From Polytrichum commune (taxonomy: Eukaryota > Streptophyta > Polytrichopsida > Polytrichales > Polytrichaceae): a stretch of DNA of 60,000 bases. Shown here piece by piece: positions 11,450 to 22,032 of the stretch. A model generated the notes under the pieces. The model searched no databases. It was given only the letters and a program-made list of their open reading frames with translations, and was not told the origin of the DNA. The DNA is taken from NCBI GenBank assembly GCA_950295325.1, contig OX485804.1:25360001-25420000 (forward strand), in the 5' to 3' direction. Every line of letters starts with the position of its first letter. The first letter of the stretch is position 1. The position numbers and the translations under genes are program-made.

Positions 11450-13488
11450 ATGCTGGAAGCACGGGAAGAGGATCGGAGGGAACCCATCCCGATTCCGCTC
11501 AAAGCCCTCATCCCTGCAATTCCGAGGGAGGACGGGGAGCTGCAGGAGCTAGTGGAGGATCTCCGGGTTATGGGTTGCGCGGGGTTGCTCGCCAAACCCT
11601 GGAACCTCCGAGCAGAAGATACCCTCCGGGAGTTCAAGTTCGAGAGAGAGAATCAGTGGCTGGGAACTAAAAGAAGGGATCCGGATAGTTGGACTCCGGA
11701 AGTCTGGAATAGGGTTTATGGGTTTCCGAGAGGAATTGCAGAGGGATGGGCCGATCGCTGCGATGGCTTGTTCGCCGGAAAGTTTAGAGGGGACGCGGAC
11801 CCGAAGGACGGCTTCCACCCCGGGAACTGCCGGAACCTTAGAGAGCGGAGGGTATTAGAGTTCCTCCTGCCCATCTTTAACCCGGACAAGCCTAAGCGGA
11901 TTAGCCTTACCATGGCTAACACCCTGTTCGGTGCTATGTCCGGAGTCCGGCCCGTAAATTGGGGGTTGATAATTCACGAAATAGTAGGGCGGGCCCTCCC
12001 CAATGTAGGCCGGAAACCCTCTTTCCTCTCCCCCTTCATTTTGCACCTCTATCAGCACTTTGACTGCATCACGGCCGAGGAGGAGGACCTGCTGACGATA
12101 GCGGCGGACGAGGTCACCTACAAGCTCCATCCGGAAGTCGGAGACCTCGAGACGGAAACTTCCAGCGACCCCATCATTCCGGAAGCGCCTCCCTCTTCAC
12201 CCGGAAGCCCGCCGCCGACCCTCCAGAGACCAATCTCTCCTCCCCCTCATTATCATCCAGAACCCGGACCCAGCCGGGAGACCACTTGGCGGAATGTGGA
12301 TCTCTCCGCTTGGGACTTTCCAAAAAATCCCTTCAAGCGGGTCCAGGAGGGGCTGGAGGATACTTCCGGCTGGAACACATCGTCCGGGGAGTGAACCAGG
12401 CCCTGGATGACTGTGGACCCAGAAATATTCTCCGGGAGTTGGCGAAGAGGGCGGATAGGAAGGAGCTCGAGCAAGCCAAGACTGAGAACGCTCACCTCAC
12501 CGCGCAGGTAGCGGCCATGACTCAGAAGCTGAGTCAGAAGAGCAAGGAGATCCGGAAGTACCACGCGGAGCAGGCAGTGGTCTTCAGTCGGATCCGGGAG
12601 CTGGTGGGGCATCCGGCAAAGATCGTCAACAAGGCACATCTCTACGACCGGATGATGGAGTCCGGAGAACCAGCTTCCGCTAGGCAGACCCTCCCCATCC
12701 TCGTGAAATACTCACGGACGATGAAGGATCTCCTGGCGGAGATCCAAAAGGTGGTTCCGCCAAGCGGAACACCCCGGCAGGTACTCTATCCGGGTCCGCC
12801 TGGGTCACCAAACGGAAACCTCTATGAGGATGTTGGTGAATTCGCCTTGGTCCAGAATCCGCCAACGACTGCAGGACCCAGCCAGCAAGGAGGCGACTCT
12901 CGGCCTGCCAGTTCCGGAAGAGCTCCGGAAAGGATCCGCTCTCCCCAGGTGAGGCGGAAGAGCATCGGGTCTGTTAGATCCAGACGAGGCCAGTCCCCTG
13001 TTCCGCAGACCTCGGATCGGTCCCGGACTCCGGACAGAGCTCGGACCCCGATAAGGCACCAAACTTCGGATCGAGAGGCAACTCCGAGTAGGGGTAAGGT
13101 CCCTATGACCCAAGCCTCGTCGTCGTCTCCTCCGGACTGCCAAATGGTGAGCCCATTCCCTCCGCCACCCTCAAGGGCGGCCTCCACCAGGGATCCACGG
13201 ACTACCTCCATCTCGGGCGGGCAGAATCCGGACTAGCGCACCGGAAGCGATCCTTCCCCGATCCGGAGCGTCCGGAAGGGAAGTACAGTTTCCGGAACAC
13301 CAGGTTTCGGAACACCACGGGCAGAAAGAGCAGGGGACTCAGAGGATGAGATTGCCCCTTCTCCAAACATGAGGAGGATGTTTACGCGGCTACAGAAGGC
13401 ATCGCTGGGAGGGGGCTCATCCGCCGTCAGCGGCCTTGTCAGCCATTCAAAGGAAAGAACAACTCAGAAGAAACACCGCTCTTCTTAG
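11450..13488 (+). pseudogene. gag-like / plant mobile-domain-like protein of the 4.1-kb element
   Basis: One original gene is now in two frames: 11450-12394 (314 residues) and 12286-13236 (a +1 or -2 shift near 12370), the latter continuing past a TAG at 13234-13236 to a TAG at 13486-13488. The first part is globular and acidic/basic with many Trp; its block around ISLTMANTLFGAMSG to FLSPFILHLYQHF is reminiscent of the Transposase_32 / putative plant transposon protein family, but this is a weak resemblance. The second part has a charged coiled coil (around KELEQAKTENAHLTAQVAAM) followed by a long Pro/Ser/Arg-rich tail with repeated RSRTPDRARTP-like segments. Globular-coil-basic tail architecture would suit a nucleic-acid-binding capsid-like protein. 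No catalytic motif was seen. Function is unproven. Confidence 0.55.
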
Positions 13489-13770
13489 CTTAGGACGGTA
13501 GTTAGATTAGTTAGGCAGAATAGAGCTAAGAAGATAGGACTTAGGAGTTTTTGAAGTTGAGGAATAAAATTCTCCCTTGGGGTTTTGTCAGCGGAAAATC
13601 CGGATCTTGATCCGGGAAATCTGGGAGGTCGGAAGCAGTTAGGGTTTTCTTAGGGGCGGCCGCCTGGGCCGCCGCCTTCAGTTTAGGGATTTTGGGCCTC
13701 TACTTAAGGTTGAATAAGGAGCTGGAAAGGGGTTCCTTCTCCATTGTTGTATTCTGATTACTCTTACTCT

Positions 13771-13776
13771 AATAAA
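13771..13776 (+). terminator. poly(A) signal candidate of the 4.1-kb element
   Basis: AATAAA lies about 280 bp after the gag-like frame, in a T-rich stretch (TTGTTGTATTCTGATTACTC just before it). With the TATA-like box at 11211 it would delimit a transcript of about 2.6 kb, leaving 14 kb-side sequence (13800-14900) outside. Confidence 0.4.
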
Positions 13777-13956
13777 CTCCTTGATTTCTCGACTCCTTGA
13801 CTTTCCTTGATTGATTTTTGTGTACGAATGATTCAGAGATCGTTAGCGGAAGAGAGAGAGAGAGAGAGCATGAGGGGATAGGAGTTCCGGATAGGACATG
13901 GGAGAAGAGACCCGGATCAGATCTAGTTATTGCCTTGCGGATCCTCTCTGTGTGTA

Positions 13957-14450
13957 ATGGGAGGGAAACCTCACTATTCCGGATGGTTGAGTAACATCTA
14001 GGTGGGATAGCCGCTGGGAGGATTGGGTGAGATCTGGAAGGGATCCGGACTTGCGCCGTCCGAACTTCAAAAGAGGTCTCACCGCCCTTAGACGGACTAA
14101 TCCGGAAAGTGGTACGGATCGCCCAGTTAGCTCAGATTGAGTAGAGTCCAAGGTAGTGGTAGCCGGATCAATCCGTCGGAAGGAGGAGGGAAGGATCGGA
14201 ATAGTTAGGATTCCGGGTCGGAGGCCATCTCCGGAGTGTAGTGGGAAGGGGACCTCATTGTTCCGGATGTCTGGGTAACATCTAGGTGAGATAGCCGTGG
14301 GGAGGACTGGGTAAAGATCAGGAAGGGATCCGGACTTGCGCCAATCTGATCCTCTGAAGAGGTCTCACCGCTTTTGGACGGGACAATCCGGGAAGTGGTA
14401 CGGATCACCCACTTATCCCGTTGAGTCAGATCTCCGGGTGGAATCTGGAA
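13957..14450 (+). repeat. 285-bp period duplication in the 3' part of the 4.1-kb element
   Basis: Two imperfect copies share GGAAGGGATCCGGACTTGCG (14036 and 14321) and a following block with GAGGTCTCACCGC and GTGGTACGGATC. The shift is 285 bp. No coding capacity is evident; many TCCGGA sites fall inside. Confidence 0.75.
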
Positions 14451-14905
14451 TACTCCGGTCGTTGTAGTCCTAAGATATAATCCGGATCTCCCTGTGTGAC
14501 CTACCAAGACGGATTTGGCCAATCCGGATTGGTTGTGAGGGAATATCCGGATCCCAATCTTATAAGGGACGTCTTCACCGGAAGAAACCAATTATTCTAG
14601 AGGGTAGAACGTAGAGGGGTAAATCTGGACTATAGGGGTGAGTAAGTATTATAATTAGGACCTAAAGATACAATCCGGAAAGGCAAATTCCGGAGAAGGA
14701 AGAGTTTCCAAAAGACCGGAAGGCCGGAAACCGGGGTTTCCGGAAATTCGGCTAAGGAGTGGAAGATAAGCGGGTACGGGGAGTTGTCGACCTCCTACAC
14801 TTCACAGAATCCCTGGACGATACTAGGGTCATCCGGACAAAACCGGATTAGGCACTTAAAAACGCCAATCCGGATATTTTGGTGTTCGTGTGTTCCCACA
14901 ACACA

Positions 14906-15323
14906 TTTCAAGAGCATATGCAAGTGGATCATAGATTCAGGAGCATCCAAATACATGACTTCGCATAGGGTTGTATTCACGCGATGTACATTTGGGTGAT
15001 ATTACTGTTGTCGAAGCCATTGAAATAGGTTCCATCGTTGTGAAAACAATCGTAAGAGCTAAAATCAATCATATTTGTATGAAATATACATTTCACGTGC
15101 CTAAATTGCATGTCATTTTGCTCTTGGTGAGCAAACTTGTATCACACAGATTAAAGATCCAATTTAACCTAAATAAATGCACTTTGAAAGCTTGCGACGT
15201 TGAAGCCATTATAATTGCGCTATGTAAATGCAACTTGTATAAAATAAATTTTGTAAAGATGCACAAACCGGATGCAGCCAATTTGGTACAATCCCTAACA
15301 GAAGATTGCGCGCTTGAGCTTTA
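14906..15323 (+). pseudogene. copia protease and pre-integrase remnant
   Basis: Directly after the insertion the copia frame resumes with CKWIIDSGASKYMTSH, which contains the retropepsin-type DSGA active-site motif of copia proteases. A one-base shift near 14970 leads into the frame 14971-15324, which continues through protease into the pre-integrase segment. The product would process the polyprotein. It cannot be made from this copy. Confidence 0.85.
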
Positions 15324-16476
15324 GCACTGCCGCCTTGGTTATTTGAACATAAAGGGTGTTCATACGTTCCAAAATATGATGAGTGACATGAACCTTGGCA
15401 AAAAAAATTGCCCCACATCCTCGTTGTTTTGGGAGGTGTGTATTGAAGGCAAATAACATAGGGCCATATTTCCAAATGAGGGGGGGAGGATGGGCAAGCG
15501 ACCAAGCCTTTAGAAATTATATATTCCAATGTGTGTGGTCCCATACGGACAACATCCATTAGCGATGCAAGGTATTTCATAATATTTATCAATGATTTAT
15601 CAAGGAATTTATAGTTGGATGTGTTGAAATCCAAAAAACAATGCTTTTAGAAGTTTAAGGGGTCTAGACACTTGTAGAGACACAATCAAAGCACAAAATC
15701 AAAATGATTCGGTCCAATAATGACAAGGAATTTATTTCCAAAACATTCAACTATTTTTGAAAGATAATGACATCGATAAGCAAACGTCTACCATGTATAT
15801 GCCTCAACAAAATGGAATAGAGGAACATGCGAATCGCATCACCGTGGAGATGGCAAAGAGCATGTTTTATGTTCAAAACCTCGACAAATCGTTTGGGGCA
15901 TATATGGTGGCTAACTTAGTTTATACACAAAACCGATGTCCAACGAGGGCATTAGACTTCAGTACACCCAAGAAAGCATGGAGTGGAAGGAGGCTTTGCA
16001 TTTACACACATGAGTTTGTTCACTGCATTGCATGTGTAGTGATGCCAGATGAAAAAAAGGGTAGGTTCGTTGCAAATGATACAAAATGTTTGTTTTTGGG
16101 TTATTGTGAGAAAACTAAGGCCTATAGGCTAATGTTTTTGCAAACTAAAAAGATCATCAAAAGTAGAAACATGATATTGATAGAATATAGCATGAGCGTT
16201 AGAAACAATTTAGAGATGTGTCCAAGTGGAAGAATTGAAGGCCTTACGGCAGTTGTTGTGGACAAATCTTTCAAATCATCTTTGTGTAATGACGGTGAGG
16301 AGCCCGAGGAAGAAGTAGGAGATCACTTGGTTGCAAATGAGAAAGCAATCGAAATACTTGCAAAGAATGACAACCGCGTTGAAATGTTAAGCAAAGATGA
16401 AAGATGTTCTGTAAGAAAATGGTGTCCGCTTGGAGAATGGTGGAAGAATCATATTCAACCCAAACACAATGAATAA
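15324..16476 (+). pseudogene. copia integrase remnant
   Basis: The pre-integrase zinc-binding segment is recognisable just after 15324 (HCRLGYLNIKGVHTFQNM). The region 15350-15750 is badly frameshifted. The 239-codon frame 15757-16476 starts late in the rve catalytic core (TSTMYMPQQNGIEEHAN), then keeps typical copia integrase C-terminal features (RCPTRALDFSTPKKAWSGR, then KCLFLGYCEKTKAYRL). Integrase would insert the cDNA into the genome. The TAA at 16474-16476 is in the same frame as the RT that follows, so the two were once one polyprotein. Confidence 0.88.
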
Positions 16477-16485
16477 TGGGCCACT

Positions 16486-17082
16486 GTGGCATTCTTTTAT
16501 GATCATTTGAATTTGTGTGAAGCGTTTGGATCCGAAGATGCGAACATGTGGGGGGCCAGAATAGAAGAGGAGTACAACTCGCCCGTGACCAACGGTATAT
16601 GGGAATTAACCAACTTTCCAAAGGATCGCAAGAGTATAGAATGCAAATGGGTGTTCCACACTAGGATCGATGCATTGGGTGAAATTGTTAGGTATATGGC
16701 GCAGTTAGTAGCAAAGGGATATTCTCAAGTGGCCGGAGTGGATTTCAACGTGTCCTTTGCTCCAGTGGCTAAGTTTATCACCATTAGATGCATTCTTGTG
16801 TTAGGAGCGTCCATGCATTGGGGCATCCAGCAAATGGACGCAAAAGGGGAAATTTTTAATAAAATATTGGAGGTGGAGATTTACATCGATAAACTGGATG
16901 GTTTCATACAAGAAGGGAAAGAACATCTTAAATGCAAACTCAATAAAACCTTGTATCGTCCCAAGCAATTGCCAAAGGCGTGGTACCACTGTATCAACTC
17001 GTTCTTCATTAACGAGAGGTTTTGTAGAAGCCAAGCGGTTCATTCATTGTATGTCAAACAAATGGAACAATATATTTTTTAA
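16486..17082 (+). pseudogene. copia reverse transcriptase, N-terminal part
   Basis: This frame carries the RVT_2 start (IECKWVFHTRIDALGEIVRY), the GVDFNVSFAPVAKFITIR block, the QQMDAKGEIFN block in place of the usual QMDVKTAFLNG region, and a changed LYRPKQLPKAWY (usually LYGLKQ). It ends abruptly before the catalytic YVDD block because of the inserted block that begins near 17078. The missing C-terminal part is found at 22570-23624. Confidence 0.88.
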
Positions 17083-17414
17083 TTTGGGACTTTTTGGGCA
17101 TTTTGAAACATTTACAAACAGAAAAACATGAATAAAATGACACAGATATTGGAGATTGTTGTAAGATGCAAATACTTTGAAGCGGTTGTTCATATCAAGA
17201 ATCCAATTAAGAACTCATATTAAGATGGTTTAGGTAGGACAATCTAAACATTACATCATATTGAAGGACAAATCATATAACACTCATATTATTGCAAATA
17301 AAATATACAACGTATGGCATGTAAATTGAATAACATGCTAACACCATACATCCATTGGATAGTGCGACCCAAAATCATCTTGCCTATGGCCCAAACCCCT
17401 ATGCCTACGATGGC

Positions 17415-18455
17415 CTATCCAGCCTTGGAGATTGCAATTTTTTCTTTTGCAGCGGATTCTTTTGCTCGCATTGCTTCAATATTCTTGAAAATCTCCACCC
17501 CGCAACTAAAACCAAGGTTGGGACTTGAGCCCTTCATAACACAATTTGGATTCCGTCGACCACCCGAATTATATGACGAAGAATTCGAATACGATGAAGT
17601 GAATTGTTTTGCATTTTTGGGCATGGCGTACAAATGCTCCAACTCGATGGACGCACTAGACCGCGGATTTTTAGGGGTGGACGCAACCTGCAACGTTTCA
17701 GACCAAGACACATGTGTTAGTTTGAGGAGAAATACCCAAATGTGTCACACGCTCTTTTTTAGTGCAGAATGATTGTAATGTATAGTTAAGCCATGTGCGG
17801 GGGCACTCGTGTCCGAGTTGGCGAGGAGGGGCAAAGCGTCCCGCAAAAGAATAGGGAGGGGTCCACTCTTTGCAGGTTGAGCGTCCATTCGTAGCCTCCG
17901 TTGAGCTGTAATACTGCGGCCGGGCCGAGAGGGGGACGCCCGGACGCAGTTGCGATCTATGCTCTTGAGTGGTGATGGAGACGAAGATTGTTGGAATATT
18001 TGCTTGGGTGGGGGGGCTATCATTGACGCCAACATCAAGAGGCTCCTTGGAGTAGTTGATGATGGATGTGGCATCGTAAACGGTCTCATAGAAGAAACTT
18101 CCCAAGTTTGATTTACTGACGACCTCAAGCAAGGGCTTCAAACGTTGATGCCAGAATAAAAACAAACAAAACCCAAGGGAAGGGGGGGAGAGGGAAAATG
18201 TGAAAATTGATATACATTTGAGGCATATATTACACAAATGGCACACCATGTACTATCTCAAATGAGTTTATTATATTTCGCGTGAACGTACAACTCTCTG
18301 TACATATAGTCCCTTGGATTCATGTATCTTTCACCTATCGGATTACAACTTAGGAACTGGGGCACGGGTAGTCCACTTCCCACGAGCGTTTGAAGGTATT
18401 TAATTAGGTGTAACAAAAGCGGCCTTGGACCTTCCCAACCGTCCACGTAGGGCAA
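17415..18455 (-). pseudogene. coding-like remnant of unknown family in the 5.4-kb block
   Basis: Several minus-strand frames follow one another: 18455-18258 (contains YVDGWEGPRPLLLHLIKYLQ), 18249-17698 and 18128-17745 in different frames, then 17711-17415 (Ser/Asn-rich, then a Lys/Ala-rich helical end AMRAKESAAKEKIAISKAG). The 18128 and 17711 frames are the same. The composition suggests a degraded protein gene, probably continuing upstream on the far side of the 1.66-kb repeat at 20423-20620. I do not recognise the family; an accessory (MYB/SANT-like) transposon protein is only a guess. Confidence 0.3.
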
Positions 18456-18902
18456 ATTATGAAATTGGAGGTCGGGTTCAAAATATTTTTGGAAGCGTTG
18501 TTGTCCACCATCAACGTGTTGTTATGGGTGGAGCAAACGTCATAGGACAGCCGACCATAGTGGGATGTTGGTCCCATACAATTGGCTTCAAGACCTTAAA
18601 ATATTGATTTACAGTGAAGTTGTTTGGCTTCCTGACAGCCCTGCCGTCGGAGGTGTATAATGTTCTACAAGACTCATGTCCTAAGACCAAACAAAGGGGT
18701 TGGAGTCCCTTGAAGATGAACTCTACGACTGTTTGAGTGTTCTTGGACTTTATGGAGCTCCTGTCACCAAAAGTTCCCCATCCTTCGATTTCGTCCTAGC
18801 CCGAGTGGAAAAGCTATAATGACACGTAGAAAATCCTCCCTTGGTAATTCAATATATAATTCCAATATACCCTTGGAATATACACAACTTGACTAATCCC
18901 AC

Positions 18903-19067
18903 ACTATGTCATCTTATATTCCTTAATTTCGGGTAAGGTCACATCCTTAGCCTTCTCCAATGTCCACCCGGCCGCCTTAGCTACACATGCCTTCAATGAT
19001 TTCCCTCGTGTGAATCTAGTCCTAGCCGTTGATTCTTCGCTGGTACATGACACCTCGCGTGTTGATT
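18903..19067 (-). CDS. short conserved frame of the 1.65-kb repeat family (copy A)
   Basis: From an ATG on the minus strand near 19067 the frame reads MESTREV... through TRFTRGKSLKACVAKAAGWT to a TAG just after KEYKMT. Copy B has an equivalent frame starting MENVNNSS with ARGISLRACVAKAAGWTLEK. Conservation of both the ATG and the G-x-S-L-x-ACVAKAAGWTLEK block between two diverged copies suggests it was once translated, perhaps as the start of a spliced or longer protein. No known family is recognised. Confidence 0.4.
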
Positions 19068-19194
19068 CCATGAGCACATAAGTCTTTAATGCAAGTGTTG
19101 AAAAACACTTACATGACTTATAATCGGCCCCTCTCCCTTAAGCCAACACAACTACCTCATTTTTTTAGTTTATCCCACACCTTCAAATGTCACA

Positions 19195-19700
19195 GCAGCT
19201 CTACGCTACAGATAAGCTGCAAATACGCAGCTCTACGCTACATATACGCTGCAAATACGTAGCTCTACTATGCAGATACTAATCCATCCAGATGCGCAGC
19301 TCTGCGGCTGCAGATACGCTACAATACACAGCTCTACTGCTACATATACACAGCTCTACGCTAAAAGTACGCTGTGAATACCCAGCTCTACTGCTGCAGA
19401 TACTAAGCTATCTACTATGCAGATACTAATCCATCCAGATGCGCAGTTCTGCGGCTGCAGATACATTACAGATACGCTACAATACGCAACTCTACTACTA
19501 TATATACACAGCTCTACGCTGAAAGTACGCTGTGAATACGCAGCTCTACTGCTGCAGATACTAAGCTATCTACTATACAAATACTAATCCATCCAGATGC
19601 GCAGCTCTGCGGCTGCAGTTACGTTGCAGATACGCTACAATACGTAGCTCTACTGCTATATATACACAACTCTATGCTGAAAATACGCTGTGAATAATCC
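19195..19700 (+). repeat. CAGCTCTRC-rich tandem array in copy A
   Basis: The array mixes short words (GCTGCAGATAC, CAGCTCTACTGCTG, TACGCTG) in a higher-order pattern: ACTAATCCATCCAGATGCGC begins at 19278, 19425 and 19583 (spacing 147 and 158 bp). It occupies the gap between two segments conserved in copy B. Confidence 0.8.
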
Positions 19701-20901
19701 ATCCAGATGTAAATTCATAACTTCTAACAACATCACATGCCCCAACTTTTAAATAAGAGACTTTGCACATCCACATAAGTATATGGCTAATCAATGTAAA
19801 TCCAAGTATTCAAACAAAGCCATAAATTGAACTTTAAATCATTCACACCCAAACTATTACTAACAAGAGGTCAAGCCCTCTTCAAGGCCAACTAGCCTTG
19901 GCTCCTAACCTTACACCCATGCATACACACGTGCTCCTATCTTGCTTCTCACACACCCACACTTATAACACGTGGGGTGCCAAGGAGCACGAAGGAAAGG
20001 GAGAGAGAAGAAATGAAAGAGGGAAGTCTTAAGTAACAAAGAGGAAGAGAGGGCATGAGGTAAGGATAGGGTGAGAGGATTAGAGCCTCCAATCACAACC
20101 CCTTAACCTTCTCCTTCTAAGTAGGGACTCATCCCATCCACAAGGCTCTTCCATTCCTAAACCAACAAGGTGGATCCTAATGTGGGCATTTAACCCACGG
20201 ATCCCCTCTCGCCTCACCTTACTCCATACTCACCTAGTCAAGGCATTACCTCATTGAACTTAAACCTTGAGACAATCACACAACACCCCCTAATGTCTAA
20301 ATTTAATTCACACCACATTTCACCATTTTTATATTTTTGTGAATAATTAATAACCGTTAAAACATAACTTCTAATGGTCTCAAAGACTTAAGAACACATG
20401 TGGGCACCATTTTAGGCTCACAGCTCCACACGATCACCCACCATTTCGATAGGGCGACCTGTAGGAAACATCGAAGCCAAGGCTGGTGGTACACTAGCTT
20501 GCTTTTGGTCCTCCACGCTTCTTGGAGAGGACCGGTGGGGAGCCGCGACGCTATACTGCGATCCCTGCGAAGACGAGCAAGAGAAGGTGACGACGGCTAT
20601 GTCATGCTATGTTCATTTCAAGCATAACAAAAAATTTGTGCAAATACAACAACAATTGAACCATTGGCAACAACATGAACATTTAAGGGGAACAATTCAC
20701 AAGATACATTTGAACACATAAGCAAACATATGAGCACCAAAAATAATAATTCTATTTTTACAATTCTCTATGTACAATTTGCTTGGGGGAACCTCGTTGA
20801 ACGAGCCATTCACACTATCTTAATTATACATCTACAAAATTGTTTGTGCACCACCGAGATCGAGCATAGTCGAGTGCAGGGAGACGAAGAAATCGTGGGG
20901 A

Positions 20902-22032
20902 ATGAAGGGCGCGAGTGATGGGCATTGGGGCAAGGGGGGGGTGCAGTTCCTCCTAGTGGATGCATCAAATGGGCGGTGGAGCATGAAGTTGCGAGAGGAG
21001 GATTTTCCAACAAACTCATTGTTGATGAAGTCGTACATGGATTTGGAGAACATTACCGTCATCCCCCATATGATTGAGGAGGTGTCCGACTTCAAGGCAT
21101 TTATAAAACCGTATATTCGAAGTGGGGCTCACCGATTGATCGGGCACACGAAGTCACAATAATTTTGGTTCTACATGCGGGGCGATGGTGTCCTTGCTAT
21201 GCAATACAAGTTGTTGTGCACAACACAAAACTGGAGCCCGCCGGATGGTCTCCTTGTGTGGCGTATTAATGCGGATGGAAAGACGATGTTACCGGACGGG
21301 GAGCCTAGGCCTTGCAAGCCAATACTCATGAAGAATTTGGAGGATATTGTAAAAGGCATATTGGGCTTCATACAATATTGAGAAAGTTTGAAGATAGCGG
21401 ATGTTGGTGAATCATGTTGGCATCGTTACGGGAGTTGGATATAGTATTGGGCACGTGTTTGTGCCATCTTGGCAGACCTTCACCAAGATATCCCCCTTAC
21501 TTTGAGGCATGGATTTTGGCCACAAACACGTGTCGATGTACAAGCTTCGGAGGCTAGTCTTTTGGGAAATGAAGAGGTTCGTGAGGAGTTTGATGTGGAT
21601 GACCATTACGTCGGGCATGTTAGTAACCGTCCCCCACCATCTTTCCGCATTGCATTGGATTGTCATGAAGGTTATATGCTCATTTTGCATCCTGGAGATG
21701 AGATATATGCAAAGCTAGTATGGGTGGCAAAACTTTGTCCAAACCAAATTTTGCAACTTCCAACCTTCATTTTCGACAAATTCAAATACTACCAACCGAC
21801 GGCACGGAATGAAGATGTGATTCAGCATTACACAGGCTAGGATACAAACCCTAACTTTTGGTGGAAGGTGGATTCTGAGCATGGTCCATCTTGGATAGAT
21901 ACATATTTCATATTCATAGCATGAAAACCACGGAAAAATCATAGTGGATTAGTGTTCATCCCTTAAAAGTACATAACTTTTGCAAAAGACAACCTTGCTC
22001 GGATCGCACAAGAAGCAAACCACATTGAATGA
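20902..22032 (+). pseudogene. uncharacterised 377-codon frame with nonsense mutations only
   Basis: One frame runs from the ATG at 20902 to about 22032 without a frameshift. It is broken by stops at 21160-21162, 21379-21381, 21442-21444, 21838-21840, near 21922 and near 21966. Between stops it reads like a well-composed globular protein, with HRLIGHTKSQ, FRIALDCHEGYMLILHPGDE and PNFWWKVDSEHGPSWIDTYF. I recognise no domain. It lies divergent from the minus-strand remnant in the same block, a layout known from some two-gene DNA transposons. Nearly all stops can be explained by one C-to-T or G-to-A change. Confidence 0.5.

Larger units (their letters stand above)
10799..14900 (+). mobile_element. 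undescribed 4.1-kb TCCGGA-rich element inserted in the copia gag-protease junction
   Basis: The boundaries come from the host copia: coding sequence stops at 10798 and resumes at 14906. The insert starts TGTGGGAG and ends TTCCCACA, so its ends form a 7-bp inverted repeat TGTGGGA. It is flanked by GCACA (10794-10798) and ACACA (14901-14905), a 5-bp target duplication with one change. TG...CA ends and a 5-bp duplication fit integrase-type insertion, but I found no pair of long terminal repeats. The element is clearly GC-richer than its surroundings, carries one long gag-like frame (11450-13488), a TATA-like box at 11211, an AATAAA at 13771, and about 30 TCCGGA palindromes. No RT, integrase or transposase motif was seen, so it is probably non-autonomous. 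Confidence 0.8.
18762..20422 (-). mobile_element. 1.66-kb repeat, copy A (TGT...ACA ends, 5-bp TSD)
   Basis: The element starts TGTCACCAAAAG and ends GGCTCACA, and is flanked by GCTCC on both sides (18757-18761 and 20423-20427). Its right 320 bp, and a segment around 18950-19110, match copy B at 44325-45955 in the same order and orientation. It contains a minus-strand frame of about 55 codons (19067 to 18903) with the shared motif GKSLKACVAKAAGWTLEK. A tandem array at 19195-19700 sits at the position where copy B has a different array. It could be a solo LTR or a short non-autonomous element. Confidence 0.75.

Noticed and set aside
11549-13211. Several long minus-strand frames opposite the gag-like gene
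   Set aside because: High GC removes stops on both strands. The plus strand has the long frame, the upstream TATA-like box and the downstream poly(A) signal.
10799-14900. Classification as an ordinary LTR retrotransposon
   Set aside because: I compared the first several hundred bases with the last and found no direct terminal repeat; only a 7-bp inverted end and a 5-bp duplication are present.
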